Shown here: one piece after another, positions 7,836 to 16,966 of the stretch
Position numbering within the stretch: the stretch's first letter is position 1
Layout: each line of letters opens with the position of its first letter
NCBI RefSeq assembly: GCF_000265405.1
Contig: NC_018010.1
Coordinates: 992,001-1,056,000, forward strand
Direction of reading: 5' to 3'
DNA: 64,000 nt
From: Belliella baltica DSM 15883
Lineage (GTDB): Bacteria > Bacteroidota > Bacteroidia > Cytophagales > Cyclobacteriaceae
The notes under the pieces: model-generated
What the model was told of the DNA's origin: nothing
Database searches by the model: none
The model's input: the letters and a program-made list of their open reading frames with translations, nothing else
Made by a program: the position numbers and the translations under genes

Positions 7836-9980
7836 TTATTGGTCTGTGATATCTAGCAAATCCAATTGGTTTGCCATTGTAAATAACTGGTTCATAGAGT
7901 CAAATTGATTTATTGCCATGCTCGAAAATTCTTGTACTCTTTTATATTCTTTGGTAAATGCACTTTTTACAGCTGAATAGGATACACTTTTTCTTCCTTC
8001 TGCAATAAGCCTTTGAGGAGGAATGGACACTAAATCATATATGACTGCATGTTCTTTTCCTGGATGTTTTCTTAAAACTCTTCCTCTTCTTTGCACAAAC
8101 TCACGAGGATTACCTGAAGAGGCTAAAAAATAAGCTACTCGAGTAGGAGGCACATCCACACCTTCATCCAGGCATTTCATTGCCATTAAAGATTGGATTT
8201 TTTGATCACCAAATTCCTTAAGCAATTCTCTTCTTTCCTTTCTACTTTGTCTTGAGGTAAATTCATGAAGTTTTATTTTGAAAGTTTTTCCCAAAAGCTC
8301 CTTGACTGGCCCGAAAATCTGATCTCCTGCATAAAACAAACTAAAATCTATCGGTTTATTTTGAATATTTTCCCTTAGCCATTCTATTTTATTGAGTGAA
8401 TTGTTTTGAATCCTCGCACGTCTAATAGCCAGTTTTTCAAGTTTTTCGACACTATCAATATCTTTACGACTGGCTAATCTCGCAATTTGAGTAGTTAAAT
8501 CAACGTAGTTTTCGAATTCCTCTTCTGTAAGTTCTACCGGAATCGGATGATAGTAATATGGTGTTAGAAATTTCCCAATTGCATCTTTAATAGGTAAACT
8601 AAATACAATCTTATCAAAATAATCCATTAATGCCAATGTACCCTCGGGATCTCCATGCCGTTCAGGTGTAGCACTTAGCCCTAATCTAAATGGACACAAT
8701 TCAGGGAGAAGTTTTCTCATTGAATTCGAACCTGCATAATGGGCTTCGTCTATGATTAGCAATAACTCTTCGATACATGGATTTACAATTTTTTGGAAAG
8801 TTTCTGAAGAAAAAGAGGCATTGGTTGTAATAAGAACGACACGGTTTATTCGTTTCCTCCTAAATAGTTGAGCCTGCCTTGCAGCATGCTCTTCCCACAA
8901 GCTTCTGGATTCCCCAACCAAAATATTGTCAAGGCCAAATTTCAAAGCTTCTTCACACCATTGTTCGGCCAAATGGATAAATGGACATGAAATAATAATA
9001 AACAGTCTTTCTTTATTCCTGAGTAGTTCCCATATGGCAGCCAATGCAGTAAAAGTTTTACCTGTGCCAGTAGCCATGGCCAACATTCCTTTATAGCCAT
9101 TGTTTTTCCATGCTGAAATCGCATTCTCTTGATAAGCCCTTAACTTAGGTAATTCTGATACACTTTTTGTTTTTCGGGAAATAGGTTCAAGCTTTTGAAC
9201 TAGATCTTGGATTCTTTTTTTAAAAGATTCTGATAATCTGTAATCTCCCTCTAATTCCCGCATTAATTCTAGTTCCTCTTCAACAAGAGATTCAATATCA
9301 TTAACAGGAAATTCTTGTTGAATAATTGCTTTAATACTCTCAATGGGTATTTTTTCAACAACCTCGGATAATCCGTTCCAGGTTTTATAAAATAGGTAGT
9401 TAAAATGTTGAATTCTATCTTTGCTTACTTGGTTTTCTGCCCAGGAATAATCGCAAATAAGTGACTCGATGTTGTTAAATATAGCGTTAGCTGAAAAATT
9501 AATAGACCCAGTAAATACTAATTCATTGCCAATTAGATCTTTAAAAATCCCGAATTTTTGATGCACTATACCAACTCTATTGTTTTTTGGTACGGTTGCC
9601 ATGATTTCTATCCGATTGGTAGCTATAAGCCAAGAAATGCAATTGAAAAAATGTTTATCTGATTTAGATAGCGTCTTTTTTAACTTCAAAATATCATTTA
9701 GGATTTTTTTTTCAAAAGTTGAATCAATTATTTTTTCTTGACCTTTCAATATAGCTATCTTATCTGATTCTGATAAAACATCATTGATAATGATTCTCAT
9801 TCTACCGCCATTTTTGATAAAATAAGCAAAACCAATTGAAAGTGCTCTAAAACCACTTGAACTGAAATATCCAAGCCCTAAATCAAAAGAATTACTATTA
9901 ACCAATGCTTCAATAAAAAACTCAGCAGGCTCGTGTTCACCAGAGGCATATACAGATTTGAATTCAGCATTTTGTAACAT
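7836..9980 (-). CDS. PLD-nuclease/SF2-helicase fusion, probable phosphorothioation-linked restriction enzyme
   Basis: A 714-residue fusion. Residues 1-210 form a phospholipase-D type domain with one HxK(x4)D...GSxN motif (HQKFGIFKD at 140, TGSINFSAN at 158), which suits a nuclease. Residues 275-680 form a DEAD/DEAH translocase: Q-like region LRAYQENAIS at 280, Walker A MATGTGKT at 302, DEAH at 411, motif III LSATP near 430 and motif VI QRRGRVLRK near 640. It resembles the family annotated as DNA phosphorothioation system restriction enzyme. One base separates it from the preceding GHKL gene. It is the only obvious nuclease in the operon, so it is the likely effector. Confidence 0.85.
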   Translation of the reverse strand: MLQNAEFKSVYASGEHEPAEFFIEALVNSNSFDLGLGYFSSSGFRALSIGFAYFIKNGGRMRIIINDVLSESDKIAILKGQEKIIDSTFEKKILNDILKLKKTLSKSDKHFFNCISWLIATNRIEIMATVPKNNRVGIVHQKFGIFKDLIGNELVFTGSINFSANAIFNNIESLICDYSWAENQVSKDRIQHFNYLFYKTWNGLSEVVEKIPIESIKAIIQQEFPVNDIESLVEEELELMRELEGDYRLSESFKKRIQDLVQKLEPISRKTKSVSELPKLRAYQENAISAWKNNGYKGMLAMATGTGKTFTALAAIWELLRNKERLFIIISCPFIHLAEQWCEEALKFGLDNILVGESRSLWEEHAARQAQLFRRKRINRVVLITTNASFSSETFQKIVNPCIEELLLIIDEAHYAGSNSMRKLLPELCPFRLGLSATPERHGDPEGTLALMDYFDKIVFSLPIKDAIGKFLTPYYYHPIPVELTEEEFENYVDLTTQIARLASRKDIDSVEKLEKLAIRRARIQNNSLNKIEWLRENIQNKPIDFSLFYAGDQIFGPVKELLGKTFKIKLHEFTSRQSRKERRELLKEFGDQKIQSLMAMKCLDEGVDVPPTRVAYFLASSGNPREFVQRRGRVLRKHPGKEHAVIYDLVSIPPQRLIAEGRKSVSYSAVKSAFTKEYKRVQEFSSMAINQFDSMNQLFTMANQLDLLDITDQ

Positions 9981-9981
9981 A

Positions 9982-11583
9982 TTAATTTCTCAATTCTTTA
10001 CTAAAATCAACCTTAAATAATTTATTGACTGTGTACTTATAGGTTTCTCTAAAGGTATTTAAATCATTAAATGAAATCGTAACTGTGCTTCGCTTATGAA
10101 CTAGATCACACCGGAGTCTATAAAAATGCTCAATCTTTTTCCATTGTTCTTTGTTAATTCTGACTTTACATCCCTTTATTTCATTATGAACCTCAGAACG
10201 ATTCTTCATAATAGCAGCTAACCGTCCTTCGCTAAATGTTTTTCCTGAATCATTTACCAGATAGTCTTTAAATGCTATTTCGAGACCACTGTCTAGCAAT
10301 AGCATAGATATTCTAAAATTTTGCTCAAGCTTCAAGGATATGATTTGTTCAACTGCTATCTCCGTTTCATAAGAGCCTACTATCCATGGCTTAGATTGAG
10401 CAATAGCCCTATTGTTTCTCTTCAATATATCAGCATATTTCCTCTTTTTTGGACTTCTTGGAACAGCGGGTAGATGTATCCTTACATTTCTAGAAACATC
10501 ATTGAGAGCTTCTGTTTTTACTATGCCTGTTTTATACTGAAAAATTTTTTCTTCCCATTCACCAGACCAATTCCTAGACATAGAGGCATAAGTAAACAAA
10601 ACTCGTTCAATATGGTCCATTATTTCCCTGAATGTCTTATGCTTGAAGTCGATTTCAGATTTACTACTATTCCATGGCATCAACTCTACTGTACCATGTA
10701 GTTTAACTAAGACTCTTGCAAGTGACAAAGAGGGGTGTGGTTTCCCTACACGTGGAGGTTTATAACCAACCTCAGACCCCTTATATCCCCTGGCAATTAA
10801 TCTGTCGTTACAATAAAAATAAACTCCATATTCCTCACTTGAAGATTCTTCACGGTGAGATTTTGTTAACCCACCTTGGATTTCAACGTCAATTCTGCCT
10901 CTGTCTCCAAAATCGATTGGTCCTTTAAAGTGTTTCGGTTCAAAACCAGGAGGGTAAGACCAATTGTCAAAAGTCTTGGGTTTAATTTCTTTTTCGTTAA
11001 GAATAATATCTAATCCAACTGTATCTAAAAATAAAGCATATGTAGCACCCAAATGTTCTATAAGATTAGACTCATTTTCTGGGAGTATTGGATCTCTTAA
11101 CTTAATGAGCTCAATCATTGTAGAATTCTCCTCAATAGGATCTACTTCATAAGCTTTCAAAAACCAATTTTCTTCATCCGATATCCATGCGTCATCAATC
11201 TCAACCAATATTGTTTTTTCATTGGAGTGTCTGGTAAATATCTTTACATCTTCAGCGAGAGCTATTACCGCTCTTTTAGAGCCAACGCCAAACACTCCTA
11301 TTATTTCATCATTATAATTTTCCCGTGATTGACCAGGACTAACAATTAATTGAATATCATCTTCTTTAATACCTCCACTATTATCTACAACTTGAATAGT
11401 TTGCCTTTCATAATCCAAGTCAATCTTAATTATCAAATCTCTAGGCCTTTGATTAAAAATCCAATTGTCAATGGCATTATCAATAAGCTCACACAAAGCC
11501 AATTCCAAATGGTAGTCTACAATTATGGAAAGATATAAACGCTTTGAAGGAATTGCTTCTATATCATTTATGAATTTTTTCAT
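9982..11583 (-). CDS. GHKL (MORC-like) ATPase, first copy in dnd operon
   Basis: A 533-residue protein with a Bergerat ATPase domain: N-box ALCELIDNAIDN at residue 29, G1 box VVDNSGGI at 65, and G2 box GVFGVGSKRA at 96. A S5/transducer-like middle region follows (FYCNDRLIARGYKG near 255), then a linker rich in basic residues (PRSPKKRKY near 380) and a C-terminal helical domain of about 130 residues with an RCDLVHKRS motif, similar to the HEPN/Swt1-like RxxxxH style, which is suggestive only. It follows dndE by 11 bases. It is clearly different in sequence and length from the second GHKL protein of the operon. Likely an ATP-driven DNA clamp in the restriction branch. Confidence 0.85.
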   Translation of the reverse strand: MKKFINDIEAIPSKRLYLSIIVDYHLELALCELIDNAIDNWIFNQRPRDLIIKIDLDYERQTIQVVDNSGGIKEDDIQLIVSPGQSRENYNDEIIGVFGVGSKRAVIALAEDVKIFTRHSNEKTILVEIDDAWISDEENWFLKAYEVDPIEENSTMIELIKLRDPILPENESNLIEHLGATYALFLDTVGLDIILNEKEIKPKTFDNWSYPPGFEPKHFKGPIDFGDRGRIDVEIQGGLTKSHREESSSEEYGVYFYCNDRLIARGYKGSEVGYKPPRVGKPHPSLSLARVLVKLHGTVELMPWNSSKSEIDFKHKTFREIMDHIERVLFTYASMSRNWSGEWEEKIFQYKTGIVKTEALNDVSRNVRIHLPAVPRSPKKRKYADILKRNNRAIAQSKPWIVGSYETEIAVEQIISLKLEQNFRISMLLLDSGLEIAFKDYLVNDSGKTFSEGRLAAIMKNRSEVHNEIKGCKVRINKEQWKKIEHFYRLRCDLVHKRSTVTISFNDLNTFRETYKYTVNKLFKVDFSKELRN

Positions 11584-11594
11584 TTTATTAAATG

Positions 11595-11978
11595 CTAAGT
11601 TAAACCCCCTTCAATTCTTTGAGTCAAAAAATCAATACCCGAACCTGAGAAGTTCTTGAATTCTTTTTCAATCATTTCTAGCCCATCATCAATATGCATT
11701 TTGACATATCGAGCTAAATCCTTGTCTGAAATATGAATATTGTAATGTACACAAAGTATAGCCATGTAAAAGTCTCCATAATCTCCAAACAGCACCTTAT
11801 ATGTATATTCTTTACCTTGTGAATCATGGACCTCAGATAGGTTCACTTTATGCTCATTTCCTAATGAATAGGCAAAGGCTATCCTGGCAATCACATTTTC
11901 AGCGCCTAAGTTAAGTTTTCGAGTAAGTTGAACTACCCGCTCCTTATTTTCTTTTGATGTTTTGATGGTATTAAACAT
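11595..11978 (-). CDS. dndE: DNA sulfur modification protein DndE
   Basis: A 127-residue protein with the characteristic DndE core LTRKLNLGAENVIARIAFAYSL near residues 18-39. DndE binds nicked double-stranded DNA and is needed, with DndC and DndD, to insert sulfur into the sugar-phosphate backbone. The length matches the family (about 110-130 residues). Its start overlaps dndD by 8 bases, the usual coupling in dnd operons. Confidence 0.92.
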   Translation of the reverse strand: MFNTIKTSKENKERVVQLTRKLNLGAENVIARIAFAYSLGNEHKVNLSEVHDSQGKEYTYKVLFGDYGDFYMAILCVHYNIHISDKDLARYVKMHIDDGLEMIEKEFKNFSGSGIDFLTQRIEGGLT

Positions 11979-14109
11979 TGGCTACAAATTTTAAAGAATT
12001 GAATAACTCTGTTGGCCTGCATTCTTCAAAGTACGATTTGTCTTTGGTAGAATTTTTTATCAAATAAGCCTTTGAGACCAATGGGTAAAGGTTTTGATAT
12101 TCCTTTTGTGTTAGTTCTTTTTCAAGAAGTGGTAGTAAAATCACCTGCTCTGAGATTGTAGGATAAAAATCCTTTATAATATTGGTGGCATGTTGATGGT
12201 CAAACTTCTGAAGTGGACTATCTATGAAAATAGGGAATTTAATATTAGATTCTTCTACCAAAGCCTTCAGAAGTGCAGTGGCATATAATTGCTGCTCCCC
12301 TTTGGATAGACCATCCTTATTGATAACCCTTCCATCTGAATCATAAAATTCAATATCCAAGAGATCTTTTTCCAATATCACTTCCACTCTTTCAATAAAC
12401 TGCTTTTTGTGCATCAGCTGCTGGAGTTCTGAAAGAATCTTAGATTCAAGAGATTCCTTTTTCTTATCTTTTAGTTTTTTAAGAAAAACAGTAAGTTCCT
12501 TGATAAGCCGGGCAGCCGTTTCATCTTTCTGCACATCTGCCAATGCGATATTTACTTTCTTACTAAGTTCGGATTGCCTCTTATACAATATTTTTAAGTC
12601 ATTCAAATTAGTTTCTGACCGGACTTTCAACGAGATGATTTCTTCTTCAATTTTAGCCAATTCTTCATCTATCTTCATTTTAGCCTTTCTAATCTCTTGA
12701 ATTACTAGGTCGTCTTCTTTTGATTCTGCATTTGAAAGTTTATTTACGATTATTCTCATAGTGCTTTGCTTGACTCTCATATCCTGTGTCAATGCCCTGA
12801 ATCTTTCCGAATAAGAAGTTTCAATGTTGTCAATTAAAGATCTAAACCGATTAGTTTGTTCTTTATTAAATTCTAAAAGAGGTTTGAAATTTTTATCACC
12901 TGATGAAAGGAGCTCAGAAAGAAGCACTTTAGACAATTTCTCCTTAGCTTCCTTTGATATTGCTAATTCTTCTTTCCTCTCCTCAATTATTCTCTCAATG
13001 GCATTTATCTTGGTTTTTATAAATTCAGCCGAAAGTTCAGATGCTTGGTTTTCTTCCTCCAATAAAAGCTGGTTGTTAACTCGTTGCATTTTTTTAAATG
13101 CAATTGCAAAAGGGGCTAGCTCTATGAAATCCTTGAATTGTTGATTAGCTACTTGATTTTCTCGCGAAGCATTTTCCTTTAATAGTTTTAGGTCGTTTAA
13201 TTCTTCCAAAGTAATAGTAGAACCTTCCCTGATTAACTTTTCCTGTAGCTTTTCTGATTCCTCCCGCTTTCTTAGAAACTCTTCTCTTTTGCTTTCAATA
13301 GTTTCCAAAAAATATTTTTGCAGTTTTTCTGCACTTTGAATCTCCTTGTTGACTTTCTCCAGTTGAAGTTTATCCTCACCAGAAGCTTGACTGTTTCTTA
13401 GTCTAAGTCTTAAATTTTCAAGATTTCGTTTTAAATCTTCATATTTTTTGATTCCCAAAACTTCGGAGTAAGCTCGGCTTAGCTCTCTTTTTTCATCCAC
13501 GGTTCTAATTTCTGCTAACGATACAATTTTCTCTGCATCAAAGAAGAAAAACTTTGCAATCTCTTTGGGCATTATAAAATCATGAATAAAAATCTCTGAC
13601 CCTACTTCTTTGGTTAATTCATTTACTCTACCATCAATCAGGATTTCAACTTTTTCATCCTCTGTCTCTACATTGAATGATCTTTTAATTTCTACCTTGT
13701 TACATGGTACAGAGGGAATAAAGATGTCAGAAATCAATATGCTTACACTAAAGGTATTGAGCAAGTCTAATTGCTCTTGAATATTGGATTTTTCCTTCCC
13801 AAAACTTATTTCTAATTCGTTTTTCAATTTTTCTTTTGAAGGACTTTCCCAAGTAGCTTTGTTTATAGTTTTCCTACAAAAACGCTTATAGCCTCCACTT
13901 TCATAAATTTCTCTTTTGTACCTATAATCCACATCGACCATAAGTTTTCCGTAAAAACACCAGACCAATGAAGTGAGAAAGGTTGTTTTACCAAAACCAT
14001 TGTTGCCAGCGATAACAGTAACATTTTTTTCAGGTGCATGAAGGAATGAAACCTCGTTAACGCCTTGGTAAATTCTAAAATCCTTTAATGTAATTTTATC
14101 TATAAGCAT
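11971..14109 (-). CDS. dndD: DNA sulfur modification ATPase DndD
   Basis: A 712-residue SMC-like ATPase. Walker A is GNNGFGKTT at residue 35, followed by LTSLVWCFYGKL, typical of DndD. Long coiled coils span roughly 220-580. The ABC signature is LSKGEQQLYATAL near 601 and Walker B FPIFIDSPLQKFD near 624. Its ATPase activity is thought to supply nicking or conformational work for phosphorothioate insertion. It starts one base after dndC ends and overlaps dndE. No hook cysteines are seen in the coiled coil. Confidence 0.93.
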   Translation of the reverse strand: MLIDKITLKDFRIYQGVNEVSFLHAPEKNVTVIAGNNGFGKTTFLTSLVWCFYGKLMVDVDYRYKREIYESGGYKRFCRKTINKATWESPSKEKLKNELEISFGKEKSNIQEQLDLLNTFSVSILISDIFIPSVPCNKVEIKRSFNVETEDEKVEILIDGRVNELTKEVGSEIFIHDFIMPKEIAKFFFFDAEKIVSLAEIRTVDEKRELSRAYSEVLGIKKYEDLKRNLENLRLRLRNSQASGEDKLQLEKVNKEIQSAEKLQKYFLETIESKREEFLRKREESEKLQEKLIREGSTITLEELNDLKLLKENASRENQVANQQFKDFIELAPFAIAFKKMQRVNNQLLLEEENQASELSAEFIKTKINAIERIIEERKEELAISKEAKEKLSKVLLSELLSSGDKNFKPLLEFNKEQTNRFRSLIDNIETSYSERFRALTQDMRVKQSTMRIIVNKLSNAESKEDDLVIQEIRKAKMKIDEELAKIEEEIISLKVRSETNLNDLKILYKRQSELSKKVNIALADVQKDETAARLIKELTVFLKKLKDKKKESLESKILSELQQLMHKKQFIERVEVILEKDLLDIEFYDSDGRVINKDGLSKGEQQLYATALLKALVEESNIKFPIFIDSPLQKFDHQHATNIIKDFYPTISEQVILLPLLEKELTQKEYQNLYPLVSKAYLIKNSTKDKSYFEECRPTELFNSLKFVANV

Positions 14110-14110
14110 C

Positions 14111-15406
14111 TTATTGGCTTTTTACAAATTGATCAAGTCTGTTTTCCAAGTCGTTTTGTAAGCCCTTCGCTTTGACCATAATTGTCTTGGCCTTTTGAAG
14201 CTTCAAAAGTTCATTTATCAACTGATAATCTTCAGGATGCTCCGTACATGATTCTTTCAAAATTTCCTTTTCAAAAATCAAGTGATCTTTGAAGTCACGG
14301 TCTGTTAATTCAGTTCCATAAACCTTATTATAAATATCAGCTACACTGAAATTGAAATGGTTATCCCTATACCAAGTTACTTGAATTGCAACCAATTCTT
14401 GGTAATTGATTAAGCTAATCTCAGGCTCAGTTTCATTAACTTCTTTCTGAGCCATGAGTAACGTTTCTAAAATTAATGCACGTTTATGTATAAAATATGG
14501 ACCAGGGCCATCTGACCCATCTCTCCGGGTAGGTTGCCTCCATTCTGGATGATTTCTGTAGGTTACCAACATGTCTCGCAACTCTGCCATGGGCTCCATC
14601 CATTCTTCACCATTCTGAATTAAAGCATCCATAGATTTATCTTTACTAACCACTGTACAAACCCAACAACCAAATCTGCTTTTTCCACATGATGGAGTGG
14701 TATCATCTATTACTAGAGGACAATCACCACTGTTTGCATTTCTGTACAATGCATTTAGCATTTTATTATTTGCTCCCCAAGGTGATGGAACTTGATTTAG
14801 ATATTGCCATAATTCGGTTACCAAAACATCTTTAATAGGAGCATACACAAACGCATTTGGAAGAACATGTTTCCTTAACCTTTGACCATCTACCTCATGT
14901 TTCTTCATGCTTCGGGCTCTATTTGCACTTTCTTCACTCCTGGTTCCTAGCAAAATGATGGCCTCACCTACTTCACTGATTTTATTTTTTATAAACTCAG
15001 TAGTCGGATTGATTTTTAATCTTTCTGTACACCATCTAAATGCATTATTTGGTGCGGGGTAACCTTTACCTATCAGATTTACCCAAAAACTATCTTCAAG
15101 TTTTGGTGTTGTTTTTACCACAAAAACCGGCATAGATTGCTCAAAAGCAGCCTTTTCTATTTTTTCAAGAACTTCTTCCGTATAATTAAGAATTTTTGGA
15201 TTTTCTACTAGAGTGTTATTACAAACAACATATAATTCTCGTTTTCTCAATTCCTGTGGAAGCTGTCTAACACTGTTCCAAACTAGTTGTAAAAGCATTG
15301 TAGAATCCTTACCTCCACTAAAGCCAATAATCCAAGGGCGATTCCCATCATCTTCAAAATATTGACTAACTATCTCTTCTTCTAATTCCTTTAGATTGAG
15401 TAACAT
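14111..15406 (-). CDS. dndC: DNA phosphorothioation sulfurtransferase DndC
   Basis: A 431-residue PAPS-reductase-like protein. The PP-loop GFSGGKDST lies at residue 28. Four cysteines suited to a 4Fe-4S cluster are in GDCP (229) and SCGKSRFGCWVC (240, 247, 250). DndC activates DNA or transfers sulfur received from DndA. The YGTELTDRDF region near 345 is typical of the C-terminal half. It is first in the ten-gene minus-strand operon. It is somewhat shorter than the roughly 500 residues of Streptomyces DndC. Confidence 0.93.
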   Translation of the reverse strand: MLLNLKELEEEIVSQYFEDDGNRPWIIGFSGGKDSTMLLQLVWNSVRQLPQELRKRELYVVCNNTLVENPKILNYTEEVLEKIEKAAFEQSMPVFVVKTTPKLEDSFWVNLIGKGYPAPNNAFRWCTERLKINPTTEFIKNKISEVGEAIILLGTRSEESANRARSMKKHEVDGQRLRKHVLPNAFVYAPIKDVLVTELWQYLNQVPSPWGANNKMLNALYRNANSGDCPLVIDDTTPSCGKSRFGCWVCTVVSKDKSMDALIQNGEEWMEPMAELRDMLVTYRNHPEWRQPTRRDGSDGPGPYFIHKRALILETLLMAQKEVNETEPEISLINYQELVAIQVTWYRDNHFNFSVADIYNKVYGTELTDRDFKDHLIFEKEILKESCTEHPEDYQLINELLKLQKAKTIMVKAKGLQNDLENRLDQFVKSQ

Positions 15407-15656
15407 AAGTTTTCACTTCAAATTTTTATGATAATTTATTCAAAGTAACAAATTTCTTTGAAAAGTATGAGTTCAAGACTTAAAATTATAAGACTTGAAT
15501 TAAATATATTAGTGAAAGTCAGACAACTGTTTTGAGGTTATACCAAAGCTTATATCAGCAAAGTATATGATAAATGATGGTTTAAAAATTTCTATAGAGT
15601 TTTATTTGAAATTGAATTATTATAACATTCAAACCTACCCATTCCCCCACAAACAA

Positions 15657-15680
15657 AAAATACCCCCAACTGGGTATTTT
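15657..15680 (-). terminator. Intrinsic terminator after the XRE regulator gene
   Basis: A 9-bp perfect stem (AAAATACCC at 15657 with GGGTATTTT at 15672) closes a 6-base loop. Read on the minus strand it lies just after the regulator's stop and ends in a run of T. It separates the regulator from dndC, which therefore needs its own promoter in 15410-15650; I see no clear TAnnTTTG box there. Confidence 0.7.
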
Positions 15681-15693
15681 TCACCTTAAAAAA

Positions 15694-16299
15694 TCATATG
15701 ATCTTCTTGCCCTTTTCACTTGTATAATATTTTTGGTGAGGATTGTTTGGGCTTATAGGATCAGTCATTTGCAGCCAATTTAATTCTAAAGCAATACTTA
15801 TTGTTCTTTTAAAATTATTTGTTGTGTTTTTTAACCCAAGATTGCCAAGTATTTCTTTTTTGGATTTGGGCTTTATACAAAATGTGAGTGTTTTTAAAAT
15901 TCTAATTGTGTTAATTGAAGAGAATTTTGATGCAAATTCATTACCCTTTAGTCTTTTTACTTGTTCTAATACTTGTTCTTTAATGAACTCAAATAACAAA
16001 TCATGATCAAATTCTTTACAATCTTTTTCGGAATTCACAGGAAGTTTAAATAAATCAGTATAGTCTAAGCCAAGATCATTTAATAAGTTAAAAACCGTCT
16101 CAATAGTTGGATTTGCTTTGCCACTTTCATAGTGCGAATACTGCGATCTAACTATATTTTTTGCGTCTGAGAAGTCATCTTTTGTTTTATATCCAAGCTC
16201 TAATCTGGCTTTTAAAAAAAATTCAGATAGCTCTTTTTTGAACTTTAAAAGTCTTTCTTCTTTGTTTGATTCCTTTGAATTGCTCTCCTCATTTCGCAT
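15694..16299 (-). CDS. XRE-family regulator with C-terminal winged helix
   Basis: Residues 20-90 form a Cro/C1-type helix-turn-helix (YKTKDDFSDA ... RSQYSHYESGKANPT), with the conserved YESGK turn. Residues 125-200 resemble the winged-helix tail of many Fic and helicase-like proteins (LGLKNTTNNFKRTISIALELNWLQMTDP ... KYYTSEKGKKI, shown in part). The gene lies directly upstream of dndC on the same strand, with a terminator between. It is the only regulator in the island and may control it, in the way XRE proteins control restriction-modification and phosphorothioation genes (inference). Confidence 0.8.
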   Translation of the reverse strand: MRNEESNSKESNKEERLLKFKKELSEFFLKARLELGYKTKDDFSDAKNIVRSQYSHYESGKANPTIETVFNLLNDLGLDYTDLFKLPVNSEKDCKEFDHDLLFEFIKEQVLEQVKRLKGNEFASKFSSINTIRILKTLTFCIKPKSKKEILGNLGLKNTTNNFKRTISIALELNWLQMTDPISPNNPHQKYYTSEKGKKII

Positions 16300-16352
16300 T
16301 CATAAAAGAATAAACAAAGAAAAATTAATAAAATCTATTAAAATAGGAATTT

Positions 16353-16360
16353 TATATTTG
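16353..16360 (+). promoter_or_regulatory. Bacteroidota -7 box, candidate
   Basis: The sequence TATATTTG matches the Bacteroidota -7 consensus TAnnTTTG. It points away from the XRE gene and toward the structured segment at 16479-16658, so it could drive that RNA. A clear -33 TTTG is not visible. Confidence 0.35.
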
Positions 16361-16478
16361 TTTATATTTATTTGATTATTATATTAGTAGCGACAAATTT
16401 AGAATTAGAAACAGATTCAAAGAACCAAATGAAATAAATTACTTATTCCAAAGGTTAATACAAAAAGGTATTTCTAAA

Positions 16479-16658
16479 GAGTCTCGGCTGCAAATTCTGA
16501 CACTTAAATCGGACGAGACGATAGGGAAATGCCCATAGCAAGCTATATTTGTATAGTTATGTTATGGGTTCCTTATCGTAATTCCAATCCGTAGGCCGTC
16601 AGAAGCCAGCAGCTTGGTTGTAAGGAGCCCTCCATAACTCCTTTTTCAACTACCGACT
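16479..16658 (+). ncRNA. Candidate structured RNA: long nested stem
   Basis: Several complementary blocks nest in order: GCTGC (16487) with GCAGC (16609), TTCTGAC (16495) with GTCAGAA (16598), CGGA (16510) with TCCG (16588), ACGATA (16518) with TATCGT (16574), GGGAA with TTCC, CCCATA (16531) with TATGGG (16563), and CTATA with TATAG at the tip. An outer GAGT/ACTC pair may close it at 16479/16655. Together they form one extended stem of about 125 bases with small internal loops. Unlike a terminator it is long, has no following T-run, and is followed by a 68-codon frame. No known RNA family was recognised. Strand is a guess from the promoter-like box. Confidence 0.5.
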
Positions 16659-16680
16659 CGTTTAAAAACTTTTCAAAAAC

Positions 16681-16887
16681 ATGAAAGCGAGCAACACCAT
16701 CCAGCTTTATATTCTAGATTTCAGAATGTTTATTTCTGAGAAGCTCGGAATCGTATTGTCTTTCTTGTTGAGAAAGGTAGCCTTCGAGTCCAAAATTGGC
16801 ATGCTAGGCATGCTGGTACTGAGCTTTGAAATAGCGCTTACAGCGTATGATAGGCTATTTCCACTCAAACCCAAAAACCCTATTTAA
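16681..16887 (+). CDS. Possible small hydrophobic protein, 68 aa
   Basis: An ATG-started frame of 68 codons follows the structured segment by about 25 bases. The product has hydrophobic stretches (IVLSFLLRK and GMLGMLVLSFEIAL) and a basic, proline-rich tail. I recognise no family and no ribosome site is clear. It may be a leader-controlled peptide or a chance frame. Confidence 0.3.
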   Translation: MKASNTIQLYILDFRMFISEKLGIVLSFLLRKVAFESKIGMLGMLVLSFEIALTAYDRLFPLKPKNPI

Positions 16888-16966
16888 ACCTATTTTATTA
16901 CATGCGAGTCGAGCCACTGACAGAGATACGTTTTTCCAAGGTAGTTACGCAATTAAGTGAGCTCGC

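Noticed and set aside
7836..9980. DISARM or BREX component
   Set aside because: The helicase with PLD domain could suggest these systems, but no DrmA/DrmB, PglX or BrxC gene is present, while dndCDE are adjacent.
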